A stretch of DNA of 39,497 bases from CAJQQY01 sp964352225 (GCA_964352225.1 CAYGRM010000016.1:1-39497), one strand, 5' to 3'. Counted from the first letter of the stretch, positions 9,241 through 18,745 are shown. Numbers and translations: made by a program. Notes: a model not told the origin generated them from the letters alone.

Positions 9241-9270
9241 AAAAAAACCCTTAAGCCTCTAACATTTTTT

Positions 9271-9723
9271 TTACAAACTCCTTACCTTAAAAATAATCTT
9301 CCCCACTTTTTCTGAGGCTCCAATCGCGATAGAAGTTTTATGAATTTCACCAGGAAAAAGTAGTAAAAAATGACCATCCTTTAAATCAATCGTTTGCCCG
9401 ATGGTTTCACAATTTAAAAAATCATTTTCCTCATCGTAGGGTTTCGTTATAGTAGATTCCTCTTCCGAAGAGAGTCCCACTCTTTCTGAACCCGACAACA
9501 CCCAATGCACATCAATGTATTTTTTATGCCCTTCCCAAAGTGCTTCTGCTGCTGGTCTGGTTTCATATTCAGCCCCAATAGCAAAAAGGTTTTCGCCATC
9601 AATTTCCATTTTTCCAATTTGAAATTTTAGTTTATCAAACTCATTTACAAATTCTATGAGTTTTGGAAAATGTGGATGAATGGCGATGTATCGGTTGATG
9701 TTTTTTATATTATCGTAAATCAT
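9271..9723 (-). CDS. YhcH/YjgK/YiaL family protein (DUF386)
   Basis: A 150-residue single-domain cupin-like protein. Members of this family act on sugars; relatives are linked to sialic acid or beta-galactoside metabolism and some act as sugar anomerases. Typical features are WEGHKKYIDVHWVLSGSERVGLSS near residue 64-87, the acidic stretch YDEENDFLNCE, and the closing FLLLFPGEIHKTSIAIG with a metal-site-like GEIHK. There is no signal peptide, so it acts in the cytoplasm. It is convergent with the DGR region and has no obvious functional link to it. Substrate cannot be inferred from this context. Confidence 0.85.
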   Translation of the reverse strand: MIYDNIKNINRYIAIHPHFPKLIEFVNEFDKLKFQIGKMEIDGENLFAIGAEYETRPAAEALWEGHKKYIDVHWVLSGSERVGLSSEEESTITKPYDEENDFLNCETIGQTIDLKDGHFLLLFPGEIHKTSIAIGASEKVGKIIFKVRSL

Positions 9724-9879
9724 AGGGTAGGAGTTGTATTGGTTTTTTTTTCAAAAAAGTTAATCGCCTGCAAAATAAGTAAATGAAGTTATTAGTACCA
9801 ATTTAATCGCTCTCGCTGATATTCCGCATTGGGGTGAAGTGTTCCAAAAGTATTTGGCATTTATTGAAAGAGGAATTCC

Positions 9880-10023
9880 CTATTTCGTCCGCCTATTCAC
9901 TTTCCTTCCAGGATAAAAAGAGCTCCGTCTTTGTTTCCTCTCCACCATTCCCCATTCCAAAATCTTAAAAGCAAACTCCAACGCATTCACACCTGCAGCT
10001 TCCTGATTCCCAAAAATTCTCAT
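9880..10023 (-). CDS. Possible small basic protein (47 aa)
   Basis: This ATG-to-TAG frame gives a short protein beginning MRIFGNQEAAGVNALEF and ending with a basic SSFYPGRKVNRRTK. It looks more protein-like than the other short frames in the 700-bp stretch 9724-10422. I do not recognise it. It could be a real small gene or the tail of a lost one. Apart from this frame and the tandem palindrome at 10126, I see nothing definite in that stretch. Confidence 0.22.
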   Translation of the reverse strand: MRIFGNQEAAGVNALEFAFKILEWGMVERKQRRSSFYPGRKVNRRTK

Positions 10024-10125
10024 TCAATTTCAGGTTTGTAGTATTGAAGTAAATTTAATTAGTCTCCGTTTTTGAGTGATCTAGGAATTTGACAAATAAT
10101 AAATTTTTTCTTCTGACGGCTTAAA

Positions 10126-10171
10126 CTCCTCATTTATGAGGATAAAACCTAAACCCTCATTATAGAGGATG
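10126..10171 (-). promoter_or_regulatory. Tandem palindromic operator, copy A
   Basis: Two palindromes lie in one 46-bp unit: TCCTCATTTATGAGGA, then CCCTCATTATAGAGG. The reverse complement aligns without gaps to copy B at 18746 and with one inserted base to copy C at 19309. Relative to the downstream gene (hemopexin-repeat protein, start 10423) it has the same orientation as the other copies. Probable binding site for a dimeric regulator acting just upstream of a promoter. Confidence 0.55.
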
Positions 10172-10422
10172 TTTAAAGGTTAGAATACATCCACCTTTAT
10201 GCCATCCTTATTATTGGTACTAGTTACCTTTTGAAACAATGGTTATTTATTAGCTTTTTGTTTCGCAACTACCCGTTTAGCTCAAATTATTTTAAAAGAT
10301 ACTCAGTATTGGTCGATAATTAAGTTTGGGCTCAAGCCAATATAAAAACCTTCCTTCTATTAAAAGAAGCCTTTAATTTCTATAACATTTAAACAACTTC
10401 TTCATAACTAAAACCATCTGTC

Positions 10423-11106
10423 ATGAGACCATATTACATTTTTTTATGCTTTTTTTGTTCATTGATTTTAAACCCGCAGATTAAAAGTCAAGATTCAGTT
10501 CCCGTAATTCAGCCTATTTATTTAGAGATTCATAATCAGATAGATGCGGCATTTCATTTAGAAAAAGAGAACAAGGATTACTTTTTTTGCCAAAAGGTCT
10601 ACTCGCGGCTATCCAATAATAAAATGGATTTGGGCTATCCAACCAAAATTCAAAATGGATGGAAAGATTTACCTCAATATTGGAATACAGGCATTGACGC
10701 TGCCCTAAGATGTGAACCTACCAAAAAGACTATTTTTTTTAAAGGGCGAGAATATTTTATCATTCAAAATGGATATCCAGTTGATACATTTCCAAGAAAA
10801 CTTCCTGGAGAATTTAAAAATTTACCAAAATATTTTCATTCAAATATTAATGCAGCAGTCTATCTACCTAGTAATCATCGAATGTATCTTTTTAAAGGAA
10901 ATCAGTATGTAAGAATAAAAGATAACAAAGTAGAACAAGGCTATCCAAAAAAAATGCCGGGCGAATTCAAGAACCTACCAAAAGAATTTTGTTCAGATAT
11001 TGATGCAGTACTACACCACAATGGAGATACCTTATTTTATAAAAATGGTCAATCCGCTAAAATTGGGAAAATTACTTGTTCCCAAAAGGAAACAAAAATA
11101 GAATGA
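10423..11106 (+). CDS. Secreted hemopexin-repeat protein
   Basis: A 227-residue exported protein with an N-terminal signal peptide (hydrophobic YIFLCFFCSLIL, likely cut near residue 22). The rest is hemopexin-like repeats of about 50 residues starting near residues 41, 90, 143 and 191. Each has the pattern IDAA, then an aromatic FFKG or LFKG strand with Y, then GYP and a closing LP. Hemopexin repeats form a four-bladed propeller that binds haem, metals, polysaccharide or protein; the bacterial role here is unknown. It is monocistronic, with a long 5' leader and the shared tandem operator about 250 bp upstream. Conspicuous repeats are PGEFKNLPK at about 127 and 177. Confidence 0.82.
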   Translation: MRPYYIFLCFFCSLILNPQIKSQDSVPVIQPIYLEIHNQIDAAFHLEKENKDYFFCQKVYSRLSNNKMDLGYPTKIQNGWKDLPQYWNTGIDAALRCEPTKKTIFFKGREYFIIQNGYPVDTFPRKLPGEFKNLPKYFHSNINAAVYLPSNHRMYLFKGNQYVRIKDNKVEQGYPKKMPGEFKNLPKEFCSDIDAVLHHNGDTLFYKNGQSAKIGKITCSQKETKIE

Positions 11107-11252
11107 TCAGCCTTTAAAATCTGACATAATATGAATTCAGTTTAATCTTTTATTTTGGATAAGTAAATTTCCTTTGTACCTTAAAATATGGTTATTTAAT
11201 TTTTTTGACAAGGGGCAAGGATAAGTGATGGATTTTGAAGACGAAGTTTCTA

Positions 11253-14225
11253 ATGAAAATATTTTTCTACATCCTATTTTTTTTGAATACTGTTCCACTT
11301 TGGGCACAGCCATTCCATTATGAAATTTTTGATACGCAGGATGGGATGCTTTCCTCGGAAGTCACCACTTTATATCAAGACTCAAAAGGCTACTTATGGA
11401 TAGGGACGGTGGTGGGATTGAGCAGATATGATGGTTATTCTTTTACTAATTTCACTATAGCAAATGGTTTAACACCATCTTATGTACGAGGTATTCTGGA
11501 AGATAAGTCAGGGACTTTGTGGGTAGCTACGCATAGAGGAATAAGTTTTTGGAACGGGCAAAAATTTCAGGCAGTTAACTATAAAGAATTAGGGAATGAA
11601 CTTATTTGGATAATCCATCTGTCTCCAAATGGTGACCTATGGGTAGGGAAGGATGGTGGTATCTCAGTATTATGCAACAAAAATTTACATCAGGCGAAAA
11701 CCAATTTTCAAGAATCTGCTTTTCATCATTTTGACCTCCACGTAGATGTCAATGCGATGGCTAGCGATACTTTTGGCCAAGTTTATTTTACAGATTTTAA
11801 TGAATTGTTGGTCTATGATGGAACCAATTTTGACAAACTGGGAACCGATGAAGAAGATGCCATTACGAGTATCTTTCCATTAAATAAGGATACCGTTTTA
11901 GTAGGTAACAGAAGAGGAAGTATTAATAAAATGGCAATGAATTTCAAAGCACCTTTCCAAGCTTATGAAAAAGATGCAGATGATGCCTTAACGATTTTAG
12001 CTCATGATAATCAACTTTGGATTTTAGATCAAAATGGTGTAAAAATTATTGAAGATGGGAAGCAAATTTATAATCATTCGCTGTACGAAACGGAGGGAAT
12101 CAAATTATTACAATGCATGATAAAAGACCGAGAGCACAACTTTTGGTTGGGGAGTACAGAAGGCTTAATTAAGATGACACCTAGAGATTTTAAAATGCAT
12201 CAAGGCGTTACCGATGCTATTAAAAACGGTGTTTTTTCACTAATTGAAAATGAGGAAGGGGAACTAGTCATAGGCGGTAATTCTATGCGTAACTATGTTC
12301 TGAAAGCAGATGGTAGCTATCAAAAATTAAAAATTCCCAAGCATTTTCCAAGAGGTGAAATGGTTGATATGCTAAAGGATCACAATGGTGATTTATGGTT
12401 TTTATCTTTTTGGGATGGTCTAGCTCGCTACCAATCTTCCACTCAGGTTGATACGTTTTATTATGAAGAAGGAATTACTAGAGGTGCTGATTTTTTTTGT
12501 GTCTTTGAAGACCAATCTTACAATATATGGTTGGGGCATACTACGGGAGCCTCCCAATTGATATTCGATTGGCAAGCAGATACCTTAAAGGAGGTCATCA
12601 ATTATCCAAAAGAATCTGGAGTCAGTCACGGATCTGCCAAAAGTATTATACAAGATAGTTATGGCACGTTATGGTTTGGTCTTACTAATGGCTTGTATTA
12701 TTATCAAAATGATAGCCTTATAGAATATACTGAACTACAAGTTCCTATTGTAGATATGGTCATTGACAAAAATAATAGTTTGTGGATTGCTACCCAAGGA
12801 AGAGGATTGTTGAGATGGAAAATTACAGGAGAAAAGCAATTAGAATTGATTGAAGCGTATGACCAAGATGATGGCCTCTCTTCTAACTTTTTATTAAGTC
12901 TGGCATTAAATCAAACCGATGATTTATGGGTAGGTACTTATGTTGGATTCTCTGTACTTAGAAAACAAGAAGGGCAATATCATATTATTAATTACAATCC
13001 AGAGGATGGCTTATTTAAAAAAGCATATCAAAATATTGCTTTATTCAATGACAGGCATAACATCATGTGGGCAGCAACTTCGATGGGTTTATTATCTTTT
13101 GACCCATCCATAATGAGCATGAATACAGTCGAACCTACTGTTAATATCAAAGGGTTAGAGAAAATTACTGGAGAAAAAATCGCCTTAGATGATTTTCCTA
13201 AAGATTCAGTTATGGTATTGACGCATGACGAAAACACCTTGACCTTTAGCTATACAGGGATTAGCTTGAAAAATCCCTCCAAAATAAAATACCAATATCA
13301 ACTAGAAGGATTGAGTACTAGATGGAGTAATTTGACTTCCCAACGAGAAATTACTTTTAATAATCTCAATGATGGTACTTACACATTAAAGGTCAAAGCC
13401 TGCAATAATGACTTTATTTGGAGTACACAACCTGCGACTTTTACTTTTCGAATACGTCCTCCATTTTGGGAGACTTGGTGGTTTATTACTTTGGTGATTT
13501 TGGCTTCTACTACCTTGATTGCATTAATAGTTAATGATTATAAAAACAAACAACTCAATAAACAACGATTTACTATCTTACAGAAAGAGCAAGAAATGCA
13601 GCAATTAAAAGCACTTATAGCTGGAGAGGAAAAGGAACGCAAACGCATTAGCCAAGAATTACATGACGGACTTGGAGCCGTATTGGCGACCGTCAAAATG
13701 CGGATAAGTAGTATATCTGATAAGTCTCCAAGTATTGTAAATAATGATAATTATTTGAAAGCAGAGGAATTAATTGATGAAGCTTGCCAAACGGTTAGGG
13801 ATATTTCTCATAGGATGACGCCTTATATTTTAGAACAAAATGGATTGGAGTATGCCATTAGTGAATTGTGCTTAACGATTTCTCAAACTCAAAAAATTGA
13901 AATTCATTTTAATCCTTATCAAATAGATTTAATTGAATCTGATATTTTAAATATTACCATCTATAGAGTTACTCAAGAGTTATTAAAGAATATTATCAAA
14001 CATGCAGAAGCATCCGAAGTAATTGTACAAGTGACGGTGCAAGATGAAAATATTGAAGTATTAGTTGAAGACGATGGGAAGGGATTTGACACTACCCAGG
14101 TTAAAGGAGGGATCGGTTTGGATAATATTCGATCAAGAGTTGAATATCTAAAAGGTAGTTTGGAAATAGAATCTGAAATAAATAGAGGGAGCACTTTTTT
14201 AATTAAATTACCCTTAAAACCATAA
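11253..14225 (+). CDS. Sensor histidine kinase with periplasmic Reg_prop propeller and Y_Y_Y domain
   Basis: About 990 residues. I use the ATG at 11253 because it directly begins a good signal peptide (MKIFFYILFFLNTVPLWAQ); a TTG six codons earlier is in frame. Domain positions are counted from that TTG. About 30-640 is a two-component-regulator propeller (repeats such as GYLWIGT, GTLWVAT, NFWLGS, DLWFLS). About 667-745 is the Y_Y_Y domain. One TM lies near 750-770. Then come a helical linker and a HisKA_3 dimerisation domain with phospho-acceptor His810 in ISQELHDGLGAVLATVK. The ATPase domain has an N-box near ELLKNIIKHAE, DDGKGF and GIGLDNIRSRV. It probably senses polysaccharide or another periplasmic ligand. 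It is followed 5 bp later by its LuxR-type regulator, an obvious cognate pair. Confidence 0.92.
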   Translation: MKIFFYILFFLNTVPLWAQPFHYEIFDTQDGMLSSEVTTLYQDSKGYLWIGTVVGLSRYDGYSFTNFTIANGLTPSYVRGILEDKSGTLWVATHRGISFWNGQKFQAVNYKELGNELIWIIHLSPNGDLWVGKDGGISVLCNKNLHQAKTNFQESAFHHFDLHVDVNAMASDTFGQVYFTDFNELLVYDGTNFDKLGTDEEDAITSIFPLNKDTVLVGNRRGSINKMAMNFKAPFQAYEKDADDALTILAHDNQLWILDQNGVKIIEDGKQIYNHSLYETEGIKLLQCMIKDREHNFWLGSTEGLIKMTPRDFKMHQGVTDAIKNGVFSLIENEEGELVIGGNSMRNYVLKADGSYQKLKIPKHFPRGEMVDMLKDHNGDLWFLSFWDGLARYQSSTQVDTFYYEEGITRGADFFCVFEDQSYNIWLGHTTGASQLIFDWQADTLKEVINYPKESGVSHGSAKSIIQDSYGTLWFGLTNGLYYYQNDSLIEYTELQVPIVDMVIDKNNSLWIATQGRGLLRWKITGEKQLELIEAYDQDDGLSSNFLLSLALNQTDDLWVGTYVGFSVLRKQEGQYHIINYNPEDGLFKKAYQNIALFNDRHNIMWAATSMGLLSFDPSIMSMNTVEPTVNIKGLEKITGEKIALDDFPKDSVMVLTHDENTLTFSYTGISLKNPSKIKYQYQLEGLSTRWSNLTSQREITFNNLNDGTYTLKVKACNNDFIWSTQPATFTFRIRPPFWETWWFITLVILASTTLIALIVNDYKNKQLNKQRFTILQKEQEMQQLKALIAGEEKERKRISQELHDGLGAVLATVKMRISSISDKSPSIVNNDNYLKAEELIDEACQTVRDISHRMTPYILEQNGLEYAISELCLTISQTQKIEIHFNPYQIDLIESDILNITIYRVTQELLKNIIKHAEASEVIVQVTVQDENIEVLVEDDGKGFDTTQVKGGIGLDNIRSRVEYLKGSLEIESEINRGSTFLIKLPLKP

Positions 14226-14230
14226 AAATT

Positions 14231-14878
14231 ATGTTCAATATTCTTTTAGTTGATGACCACCAAATCATTATTGATGGATTAAAATTATTACTTGAGGAGG
14301 CTCCAAATATTGACAATATTTATGAAGCCTTATCAGGTGAAGCCACTCTTAATAGTGTCAATACCAATGCTGTAGATTTAGTTTTACTTGATATAAATTT
14401 ACCTGATAAAAGTGGATTTGAAGTATGTACTGAATTGAAAAACCAACATAAAGATATAAAGGTGATTGCCTTAACTATGTTTGGAAATGCTGGATATATT
14501 AATAAAATGATTAAAGCAGGCACCGATGGTTATTTGCTTAAAAATACGGGAAAAGAAGAACTTCTTACAGCGATCGAAACAGTCATGAATGGAGAACGAT
14601 ATTTTAGTAAACTGGTTACTTCCATTTTAGTAGCAGGAATGCAGGAGGTAAAAAAACCTAAAGCTTCAGACTTTATCCAGAAATTAACTCGAAGAGAAAA
14701 AGAAGTATTAAAGTTAATCATTGATGAATATACTACAGATGAAATATCTGCTAAACTTTTTATTTCTTCTACCACAGTAATTTCACACCGTAAAAACTTA
14801 CTACGAAAATTAAATGCCAAAAATGTAGCAGGATTGGTTCGGAAGGCATTTGAGTTTGGATTAATTGATGAAGAATAA
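14231..14878 (+). CDS. LuxR/NarL-type response regulator
   Basis: A 215-residue two-domain regulator. The receiver domain (1-120) has the acidic pair Asp9-Asp10 in LLVDDHQ, phospho-acceptor Asp54 in LLDINLPDKSG, the switch Thr in ALTMFG near 82 and Lys in GYLLKNTGKEE near 105. The C-terminal LuxR helix-turn-helix (about 148-213) contains LTRREKEVLKLI, TTDEISAKLFIS and STTVISHRKNLLRKL. It starts 5 bp after the kinase stop, so the two are co-transcribed. It is the only obvious DNA-binding regulator near the three tandem palindromes at 10126, 18746 and 19309, so it is the best local candidate to bind them; this is inference. Confidence 0.95.
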   Translation: MFNILLVDDHQIIIDGLKLLLEEAPNIDNIYEALSGEATLNSVNTNAVDLVLLDINLPDKSGFEVCTELKNQHKDIKVIALTMFGNAGYINKMIKAGTDGYLLKNTGKEELLTAIETVMNGERYFSKLVTSILVAGMQEVKKPKASDFIQKLTRREKEVLKLIIDEYTTDEISAKLFISSTTVISHRKNLLRKLNAKNVAGLVRKAFEFGLIDEE

Positions 14879-14923
14879 TTGACGCCCCAAACATATCCGC
14901 AACATTCAAATATCCCAATTTAA

Positions 14924-14946
14924 TTGTATAGAATTATTTTATACAA
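14924..14946. promoter_or_regulatory. Palindromic site upstream of BNR-repeat gene
   Basis: TTGTATA and TATACAA form a perfect 7-bp inverted repeat separated by 9 bp, about 60 bp before the start at 15004. It could be an operator for the downstream gene; it differs from the CCTCA-type tandem sites. Confidence 0.35.
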
Positions 14947-15003
14947 TAACTTAAATAGGTTTGGCCACTTGATTTGGTTGAACTATTTATAAAAAACCTT
15001 ATT

Positions 15004-17586
15004 ATGAAAAACATACCTCAAATTTTTCTTGTGCTGTTTTTACTAGCAATTGCTTCTACTAGTTTTGCTCAGTTTAGTGACTTTAGTCCATCTGGAATTG
15101 GTGGAGGTAGTGCTTTATTTTATCCTAGCATTAGTCCACATGATAACAAAGTTATTTATGTTGCTAGCGATGTAAATGGAATGTTTTACACTAAAGATGG
15201 TGGCGATAGCTGGGACATTATTCCATCGAGAGATCTAGTGGCTACGACCGAAAGTAAAATAAATTTTACTAGCGATCCAATGATTTTATATACTGTTTGC
15301 CGAGACTTCCTTAGGGATAAAGACTATGCTTGTAAAAGTATGGATGCAGGTATAACTTGGGATAGTTTGGTACATCCAGAGTTAGATGGAGAAGTTGAAT
15401 ACGTATATTCAGATCCCAATCATATAAATCGAATCATCATAACTACTCCCACAAAAATGTTTTATTCTGAAGATGGAGGTGGAAGCATAGAAATGAAATA
15501 TGAAGCAGTAGCATTGGATACTACAGGATTACATATAGGTGGTGTATTTTGGGATGGGTCAAATATTTATGTTGGTTCTACCGATGGTTTGTTAAAATCT
15601 GAGGATACCGGTGATAGTTTTTTTATAGAGCCTGTAGTTGGCTTACCTGAAAATTATGGCTTCTTGTCTTTTTCTGGTGCTAAAGAAGGGGATTCTATAC
15701 GTTTTTTTAGTGTAGCCAGACCTAAATGGGATTTTTGGCCTGGAATATCGGGCAAAGACTATTGGTTAGAAGAGAGTATCTTTTATTGTATAGATTCAGA
15801 TGGGAGTAATGGATTTCAAACACTAAATGGCGTTGATTTTACAGCGAGTAATTTTCCTTTTTTTACTGCTTCATCGCCTAGTGATATTAATACCGTTTAT
15901 GTAGCGGGTGTAAAAACGATAGGTGGTATTCATCCTAATGTTTGGAAATCTACCAATGGAGGAATGACTTGGGAAACTGTTTTAGAAACCGAAGATAATG
16001 CGAATATCAAAACAGGATATATGGGAGATGGAGGTATCTTGGATTGGCAATGGAGTGAAACTGCGATGGGGTTTGGAGTTTCACCTACAGATCCTGATAT
16101 GGCAATTATTACCGATTTTAGTTTTCTCCACATCACTCATGATGCAGGTGAAACTTGGGAGGCTGCTTACGTAAAACCAGAAGAACGCAACTTAGCAGGA
16201 TCACCTATTCCTCTTGATGAAACTTATAGTTCTAATGGTCTGGAAAATACAAGTGTTTGGAATTTGCATTGGTCCAGTCCTGATAAAATATTTGCTTGCT
16301 TTACAGATCTTACGGGTATTTATAGTATTGATGGTGGTAATCAATGGTCTTTAGATTATACTGGATTGGATTATTTTGATAATGATGATTATACTCAAAA
16401 ACGGTTTAATACGATTTATCATATTAGTAAACACCCTCAAAATAATACGATATATGCTTCAGCTTCTACGCTTCATGATATTTATCAGACACATGTATTA
16501 ACCGATGATGAATTAGAAGGCTACGATGAAATTGGAGCAATTTGGTTCTCTAATAGTGGAGGAGAAGACTGGACATTAATTCACGAATTTGATGATCCCA
16601 TTATTCATACAGCCATTGATCCAAATAATCACAATATAATGTATGCGGCTTCTCCTAATCCATATAACGGAGGCTTCTTTAAAACAACCAATTTATCGGA
16701 TAACAGTAATGCAACATGGGAAATATTACCTAGCCCTGATAATACGGCAGGTCGAGCCAATTCTATCGATGTTTTAAATGATGGAAACCTTGTTTGTACT
16801 TATTCAGGAGGTCAAACTAATGGAGAGATTTTCACCGCCACCTCAGGTGTATTTTATAGCGAAGATGGAGGTCAAACTTGGGAGGATAGATCAGCACCAG
16901 AGATGAAATATTATACTAAAAGTTTAACCATTGATCCACATGATGTAAATCAAGATACTTGGTATGTGGGTGTTTTTGATGGCTGGCCTATTTGGCATCC
17001 ATCTGTTAATTTAGGAGGATTATATCGCACCACGAACAGAGGTGATGATTGGGAAGAACTAGGCAGTTTTTATCGAGTAGAGTCCGTAACCGTTCATCCT
17101 GGAAATCCAGATATTATGTATGTTGCTACCGAGTCAGAAGGATTATGGTATACTTCTAATTTAACGGCTGCCGATCCTGATTTTCAGTTAATTGAAGAAT
17201 ACCCATTTCTTCATCCTACTAGAACAACTTTTAACCCTTTTAACCAAGAGGAAATTTGGATAACCAGTTTTGGGAATGGTATTCGGAAAGGCTCCGATTT
17301 AGATGTTTCAATTACACCTTTGCTAAGTCTTAAAGTTTTTGTTACAACTGCTCCTAATCCTGGAATTGATTTTATTAATTTCCGCCTTAACACGGATGCT
17401 TTAAATCAAAACAGACAACTGAGTTTAAGCATTTTTGATTTATCAGGGAAACTAATTCTTGAAGCGCCATTCTTAAGTTCAGCCTACCAATTAAAAAAAT
17501 CACAAACGGGTGTAGGTAGTTTTATGTATCAAATAAGCGATAAAAGTAAGAGACTTGCAGTAGGGAAAATTATGTTTTTTGAGTAA
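15004..17586 (+). CDS. Secreted BNR/sortilin-type repeat protein with T9SS-type C-terminal tail
   Basis: About 860 residues. The ATG at 15004 is chosen because it begins a clear signal peptide (KNIPQIFLVLFLLAIASTSFAQ); an ATG ten codons earlier only adds an unlikely extension. Many Asp-box/BNR-type motifs are present, such as TKDGGDSWD, SMDAGITWD, STNGGMTWE, THDAGETWE, SEDGGQTWE and TTNRGDDWE. These indicate one or more sialidase-like or VPS10-like beta-propellers binding glycans or peptides. The last 80 residues (TTAPNPGIDFINF, then FDLSGKLILEA) look like a type IX secretion sorting domain, so the protein is probably exported to the cell surface. It follows the kinase/regulator pair in the same direction but has its own 125-bp leader with a palindrome. 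Confidence 0.85.
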   Translation: MKNIPQIFLVLFLLAIASTSFAQFSDFSPSGIGGGSALFYPSISPHDNKVIYVASDVNGMFYTKDGGDSWDIIPSRDLVATTESKINFTSDPMILYTVCRDFLRDKDYACKSMDAGITWDSLVHPELDGEVEYVYSDPNHINRIIITTPTKMFYSEDGGGSIEMKYEAVALDTTGLHIGGVFWDGSNIYVGSTDGLLKSEDTGDSFFIEPVVGLPENYGFLSFSGAKEGDSIRFFSVARPKWDFWPGISGKDYWLEESIFYCIDSDGSNGFQTLNGVDFTASNFPFFTASSPSDINTVYVAGVKTIGGIHPNVWKSTNGGMTWETVLETEDNANIKTGYMGDGGILDWQWSETAMGFGVSPTDPDMAIITDFSFLHITHDAGETWEAAYVKPEERNLAGSPIPLDETYSSNGLENTSVWNLHWSSPDKIFACFTDLTGIYSIDGGNQWSLDYTGLDYFDNDDYTQKRFNTIYHISKHPQNNTIYASASTLHDIYQTHVLTDDELEGYDEIGAIWFSNSGGEDWTLIHEFDDPIIHTAIDPNNHNIMYAASPNPYNGGFFKTTNLSDNSNATWEILPSPDNTAGRANSIDVLNDGNLVCTYSGGQTNGEIFTATSGVFYSEDGGQTWEDRSAPEMKYYTKSLTIDPHDVNQDTWYVGVFDGWPIWHPSVNLGGLYRTTNRGDDWEELGSFYRVESVTVHPGNPDIMYVATESEGLWYTSNLTAADPDFQLIEEYPFLHPTRTTFNPFNQEEIWITSFGNGIRKGSDLDVSITPLLSLKVFVTTAPNPGIDFINFRLNTDALNQNRQLSLSIFDLSGKLILEAPFLSSAYQLKKSQTGVGSFMYQISDKSKRLAVGKIMFFE

Positions 17587-17600
17587 AAACGATTAATTGC

Positions 17601-17632
17601 TAGAAGTCAGATGCTAACATATCTGACTTCTA
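17601..17632. terminator. Bidirectional terminator-like hairpin
   Basis: A perfect 12-bp stem, TAGAAGTCAGAT/ATCTGACTTCTA, with an 8-base loop and extendable by AATTG/CAATT. It lies between converging genes (15004 on plus, 17677 on minus). There is no T-run, so intrinsic termination is likely but not certain. Confidence 0.5.
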
Positions 17633-17676
17633 ACAATTAAATAATGGCACACTTGATTTACAAGCCTCTCAATTTA

Positions 17677-18666
17677 TTATTTTTTAAGCGCAGCTACGGC
17701 TAATATTAGAGCAATTTCATCTGCTGCTTTTTCCCAAGAAGTTTTTCCTAATTTTCCACTTGCAGCTTTAGCTAGATAATCAATATGAGAATCAGTTACC
17801 TGAACTTGGTTACCAATTACTGGAATATTTCCAACTAACTCGTTGGCAACGAATTTTATAATCGGGGTAACTATGGCGAATCCCTCTTTAATTTTCCGTT
17901 CGAAACTAATCAATTTACCTTTAGAATCAAATGTAGCGGTGAAGTAGTATTTATCATTTCTCGCAAATTTGATAGCATGGCTGAATCTTCCAGTCACAAC
18001 TTTATGTGATCCTTTTTTAGTTACTTTAATCGTTTTCCAAAAATTAAATTCGTGTCCGAACAACTTGATTTCATTAATCGCTGGACCAGATAAGGAGGCA
18101 TTAACAGCCTTATTCATATTTGATAATTTTTGAGGCTTACTTTTGATTGGTTTTAATTTCCATTTTTGAGCATCCGACCTATTTAATTTATATTGCCATA
18201 CTGGAGTTTTAGAAGCTTTTCTTCCTCCTTGTACATCAAGGTACAATCCGCTAATTTTAGCTTGAATATAAAAGTAACCATCTCCTGCATCAATTAATTT
18301 CCATTTTTGAGCATCCGTCCTATTTAACTTATATTGCCATACAGTTGTTCCTGACTTTTTACTTGCTCCTGGTATATCTAAGTACATTCCACTACACATA
18401 GCTTTGATATAATAATAACCTTCCCCTGCGGTTTCAAATTTCCATTGCTGAGCAGAACTTGTATTGGGGGTGTACATCCATACTTGTGTTTTTGCTTTTT
18501 TGCTACCACCCATTACGTCTAAATGAAGCTGATTGACTTTAGATATGATGTTATATACTAGTCGAGTATCAACTTTTTGGGAGATAGATGTAGTAGTGGC
18601 ATTCGTTAAACTACTAAAAAAGAAACTGCAAAAAATAACTGTGAAAACTACTTTTAAATTTTTCAT
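17677..18666 (-). CDS. Secreted ricin-type beta-trefoil lectin with unknown C-terminal domain
   Basis: A 329-residue exported protein. Signal peptide: KNLKVVFTVIFCSFFFSSLTNA. Residues about 38-175 form a ricin B-type trefoil of three repeats, each with the Q-x-W signature (AQQWKF, AQKWKL, AQKWKL) and YLD(I/V) before GGSKK, GASKK or GGRKA. Such domains bind sugars. The second and third repeats are nearly identical at DNA level over about 46 bp (18155-18200 and 18295-18340), a recent internal duplication. Residues 190-329 are an unknown module, perhaps the effector part. Copy B of the tandem palindrome lies about 80 bp upstream of the start, so the gene is probably under the same regulator as the hemopexin gene. 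Confidence 0.85.
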   Translation of the reverse strand: MKNLKVVFTVIFCSFFFSSLTNATTTSISQKVDTRLVYNIISKVNQLHLDVMGGSKKAKTQVWMYTPNTSSAQQWKFETAGEGYYYIKAMCSGMYLDIPGASKKSGTTVWQYKLNRTDAQKWKLIDAGDGYFYIQAKISGLYLDVQGGRKASKTPVWQYKLNRSDAQKWKLKPIKSKPQKLSNMNKAVNASLSGPAINEIKLFGHEFNFWKTIKVTKKGSHKVVTGRFSHAIKFARNDKYYFTATFDSKGKLISFERKIKEGFAIVTPIIKFVANELVGNIPVIGNQVQVTDSHIDYLAKAASGKLGKTSWEKAADEIALILAVAALKK

Positions 18667-18745
18667 GATAATTGTTTTTTTATTTTAATAAAATGATTTT
18701 GATTAATAATTATATATCAAAGATGCTGCGAATTAGTCCTCTAAA

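Noticed and set aside
9100..9250. Group II intron 5' end (GTGTGACG near 9106)
   Set aside because: No intron-encoded protein and no recognisable domain V; the position directly after the TR fits the DGR spacer RNA.
9106..9315. 69-codon plus-strand open frame
   Set aside because: Cys/His/Arg-rich composition without family features, lying over the structured RNA and into the YhcH-family gene.
14231..14878. Direct assignment of the tandem palindromes to this regulator
   Set aside because: Only proximity supports it; kept as a suggestion, not as an annotated binding site.
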